Position numbers and translations under genes: made by a program. From NCBI GenBank assembly GCA_030039695.1, contig JASHVB010000236.1:1-7549 (forward strand): a DNA stretch of 7,549 bases, in the 5' to 3' direction. Positions 5,317-7,549 of the stretch are shown in pieces. The notes under the pieces were generated by a model. It was not told the DNA's origin, did not search any database, and worked only from the letters and a program-made list of their open reading frames with translations. Position 1 is the first letter of the stretch. Each line of letters begins with the position of its first letter. The stretch comes from Acetobacteraceae bacterium. Lineage in GTDB: Bacteria > Pseudomonadota > Alphaproteobacteria > Acetobacterales > Acetobacteraceae.

Positions 5317-5962
5317 TAGATTTCGGTGCAGAAATGGCCACCCCTCACGAGGCGCCCCGCCGGTCAACGAGAAAGGCACGCCCGTGAGGGTGGGCCCGCC
5401 CGAGTTGAGGGCCTGGGGTTTGGGAGAAGGAAGGCCCCGAGGGTTACCTGTTACCTACAGCCGGAACATCTCATGGATGTTTCGGCGCTGCCCGCCGACG
5501 AAGAAGGGCGCCCCGCCCCGGAGCAGCGCGCCATAGTATGGTGCGTGTTGTCAGGTCCAGGGAAGACCGCTGCAACGGCTACAGGGCGAACGTTCCAGGG
5601 GCGTTGCCGCTCACCCACAATTTGCGACAGATCAAGAGGTCGCCTCTCGCGAGGCGCCCCTGAGTTCAGCTGCAATCTGGCGCGATCTCGGCTCGCGCAC
5701 GCATAGCAGCCGCCGCCGCGGCCCGGGCGTCAATATGCCAGTTCGCTCAAGTCGGCTGCTATGCCCTTTCCTTTTGACTCGGTATGCGCGTTGAAAACCG
5801 GACGGTACGTCGGCTCGGCTTGTGCGGATCACCGCAGCACAGTGCTGCGCCCGCTACTGCATCCGAGTCTTCGGCTCCGCCATCGCGTTGCGCCTCCGTG
5901 GTCGGCCGCCTCAAGATTTCTGTGCGGGCCGGCCTCAGCTTCGGTGCGCCGTCAGCGTGCCG
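5317..5962. other. Stretch without a convincing gene
   Basis: About 650 bases in which several frames stay open for 60-130 codons in both directions. None has a good ribosome site, recognisable motif or protein-like composition. One minus-strand frame ends in SRQIAAELRG (about 5635-5690), faintly like the tail of a resolvase or helix-turn-helix protein, but too short to call. The stretch holds one 19-base palindrome (listed separately) and several short GC-rich stems without T-runs. It may be decayed DNA between the small-gene region and the next genes. Confidence 0.4.
5527..5545. promoter_or_regulatory. Operator-like 19-base palindrome
   Basis: CGCGCCATAGTATGGTGCG is symmetric about the central G at 5536, with eight exact base pairs and one G-T pair. 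This is the size and shape of a dimeric-repressor site, but no gene starts close to it on either strand, so its target is unclear. Confidence 0.25.
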
Positions 5963-6148
5963 CTAACGCCTGCTCGTTGAGCGGACATCCACGCAGCAAG
6001 CAGTGATCTCGTACGGCGTGATCGCAACGAAACGATGTCGATCCCACATCTCCCAAGCGCGAGAGCGGGGGACCGATCCAGCGATCATCGCAAAGCCGTG
6101 GATGTCGGCTGTTTGGCACCGAAGTTCGTGTCCCATCGGTGCACTCAC
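5963..6148 (-). CDS. Small protein of unknown function (61 residues)
   Basis: Chosen because the GTG at 6148 has a near-perfect ribosome site (AGGAGGG, six bases upstream) and because the translation has a natural composition: GHELRCQTADIHGFAMIAGS followed by AWEMWDRHRFVAITPYEI. I do not recognise a family. There is no signal peptide or membrane segment; three cysteines (11, 51, 52) are spread along it. The GTG overlaps a TGA of another frame (GTGA), the arrangement of coupled genes (see findings). It lies 130 bases downstream of the thiamine-diphosphate enzyme gene on the same strand and could be co-transcribed with it, since no terminator is obvious between them. Confidence 0.45.
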   Translation of the reverse strand: MSAPMGHELRCQTADIHGFAMIAGSVPRSRAWEMWDRHRFVAITPYEITACCVDVRSTSRR

Positions 6149-6278
6149 GCGGTTCCCTCCTGCCATTTGCGCGTCGCCTGGGCATGGCCGCACTTGGCAA
6201 CGCAGGTAACGTATAACGGCGCCGTTGCAGCGCTCAGACCGTACGAGGCATAAACTTGTGTCTGCAGCCACGCGACGC

Positions 6279-7549
6279 TTATGGCCGCGCCATGTCGCCT
6301 TGCGAGAACGCCGTCTCCTCGCTGGTAATGAATTCCAGCAGGCAGGCGCGACCCTCCTCGGTCTGCCGGCGTGCGCGAAGGATCGCATCGCCGATCTGCC
6401 CAGGTTGTTCCACGCGCTCGCTCCAGCCGCCAAGATCCTTCGCTAGATTGGCATAGCTGCCGCCCAAGTCGCGTGCGCGGTACTTCGCGTGGGAGAGGCC
6501 CATATGTCGAGTCTCGATTGCCATCGACGAGTTGTTGAACACGATGGTCAGGATCGGCACGCCGCAGCGCACTGCAGTTTCAAAATCTAGGCCCGTCATG
6601 CCGAATGCCGCATCGCCCATGATGTTGACGCAGAACTTGTCCGGTGCGGCTATCTTCGCGCCGATGTTCAGTCCGAGCCCGGTACCGAGCTGGTGCGACT
6701 TGCCCCATCCCAGATACCCGCGTGGCCTTTTTGTCAGATAGAATGGCAAAAGCTGCTCTCGCGGACTGCCAGAATCGTGCGTCATGATGACGTCGGCCGT
6801 GTCCACGACGTTCTGGAATTCGGCGATCACGCGGTACGGATTTATCGGCGCCGTATTTGCGGACAGCTTCGCGTGCCATTTCGTCAGCCACGAGGCACGC
6901 GCCCGCGCTATGTCCGCGGATGGCGCACGCTGGACCGGCCGCTTGTCCAGCCGATCGGCGACAGCGGCGATCAGGTGCCCGAGCGTCAGCTTTGCGTCGC
7001 CAAGCAATGCCACGTCGGTGTGGTAGGTCTTGTTCAAATCGCGCGTGTCGTTGGTGTTGTGGATCAGCTTCGGCCGCGACGGCAGTGGCGGCGTAGACAG
7101 CGGATGCTGCGTGAGTCCGGCACCGACCGCGAGGATCACGTCTGCCTTGTCGTACAAAAAGACCGAGCCCGCACCGGTGAAGCCGTTGCCGCCGCTGCCC
7201 AGCGCGAGCGCATGGTCTTCCGGGAAGGCGCTCTTGCCATCAACGGTGGTCATCACCGGCACCTGCAGCAATTCGGCGAGGTGAACCAATTCGTCACTCG
7301 CCTCAGCGTATAATACGCCCTGGCCGGCAAGGATGACTGGACATGCCGCTTCCACCAGCAGCTTGGCCGCGTTGTCAACGTCGCGCGCATCAGGCGCGGA
7401 GCGCACAGCGCAGACGCCGCCATATGCACCGGCGTTGCCGGGGATTTCACGGCCGACGACTTCGCGTGGCAGCTCGACCATGACAGGCCCCGGTCGCCCG
7501 TTGCGCAACGCATTGAACGCACGCCGCATCACCGCTGGCGCATGCTCCG
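6279..7549 (-). CDS. Thiamine-diphosphate enzyme, acetolactate-synthase-large-subunit-like (N-terminus outside window)
   Basis: 422 residues of a ThDP-dependent enzyme are visible; the first 130 or so, with the catalytic glutamate, lie beyond the right edge. In order: the end of the N-terminal Pyr domain (NGRPGPVMVELPREV, near residue 20), the central TPP_enzyme_M domain (from DVDNAAKLLVEAACPVILAG to about residue 200), and the C-terminal PP domain (from about 230) with the ThDP/Mg motif GDAAFGMTGLDFETA at 311-325 and the partner NN at 338-339. The usual GDG is GDA here, a tolerated variant. Such proteins are often annotated as thiamine pyrophosphate-requiring proteins; the substrate is not predictable. 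No ilvN-like small subunit is nearby, so a role in branched-chain amino acid synthesis is unlikely; a catabolic decarboxylase or carboligase is more probable. Confidence 0.85.
   Translation of the reverse strand, partial: EHAPAVMRRAFNALRNGRPGPVMVELPREVVGREIPGNAGAYGGVCAVRSAPDARDVDNAAKLLVEAACPVILAGQGVLYAEASDELVHLAELLQVPVMTTVDGKSAFPEDHALALGSGGNGFTGAGSVFLYDKADVILAVGAGLTQHPLSTPPLPSRPKLIHNTNDTRDLNKTYHTDVALLGDAKLTLGHLIAAVADRLDKRPVQRAPSADIARARASWLTKWHAKLSANTAPINPYRVIAEFQNVVDTADVIMTHDSGSPREQLLPFYLTKRPRGYLGWGKSHQLGTGLGLNIGAKIAAPDKFCVNIMGDAAFGMTGLDFETAVRCGVPILTIVFNNSSMAIETRHMGLSHAKYRARDLGGSYANLAKDLGGWSERVEQPGQIGDAILRARRQTEEGRACLLEFITSEETAFSQGDMARP

Noticed and set aside
5353..5369. A possible third copy of the left repeat arm (GCCCCGCCGGTCAACG)
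   Set aside because: It matches only with a gap, and the second arm is absent at the expected distance.
5632..5832. Resolvase-like tail (SRQIAAELRG) in a minus-strand frame
   Set aside because: The similarity is a handful of residues, with no catalytic or helix-turn-helix context and a poor start.

Overview
The window reads as chromosomal DNA of a high-GC, hopanoid-making proteobacterium, most likely an alphaproteobacterium. This rests on a recognisable HpnM-HpnI pair, an ISKra4-type insertion sequence, a short CxxC zinc-ribbon-like protein of a kind I associate with that class, and the overall GC-rich codon use. The genus cannot be fixed from the sequence alone.

Layout. (1) Positions 1-1090, minus strand: hpnM followed by the 5' third of hpnI, joined by a 4-base ATGA overlap. 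Both belong to hopanoid lipid modification or transport. (2) Positions 1226-2107, plus strand: a relic of a type 1 BREX phage-defence island, made of the C-terminal part of pglZ running in frame into the first 143 codons of brxL. (3) Positions 2108-3588: a complete 1,481-bp ISKra4-family insertion sequence with 23-bp imperfect terminal inverted repeats and an intact 461-residue transposase. Its left tip cuts brxL exactly. brxL does not resume on the right and there is no target duplication, so the insertion was followed by a deletion or rearrangement. (4) Positions 3589-5316: a small-gene region on the minus strand. It has two short secreted proteins that share a signal peptide but not a mature domain, a CxxC zinc-ribbon-like protein whose end overlaps the start of one of them, a 39-residue basic peptide gene, the tail of a lost small gene, two strong Rho-independent terminators, and two collinear copies of a 56-bp repeat 912 bp apart. 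(5) Positions 5317-5962: about 650 bases with no convincing gene but one operator-like palindrome. (6) Positions 5963-6148: a small unknown gene with a strong ribosome site. (7) Positions 6279-7549, minus strand: most of a thiamine-diphosphate enzyme resembling the acetolactate synthase large subunit, with its N-terminus beyond the window.

The ends look like ordinary chromosome, while the middle looks like an accessory junction eroded by insertion and deletion. No complete new system is visible. The most informative points are the dead BREX island, the clean but duplication-free IS junction, and the repeat-bounded unit of small secreted-protein genes with its own terminators.
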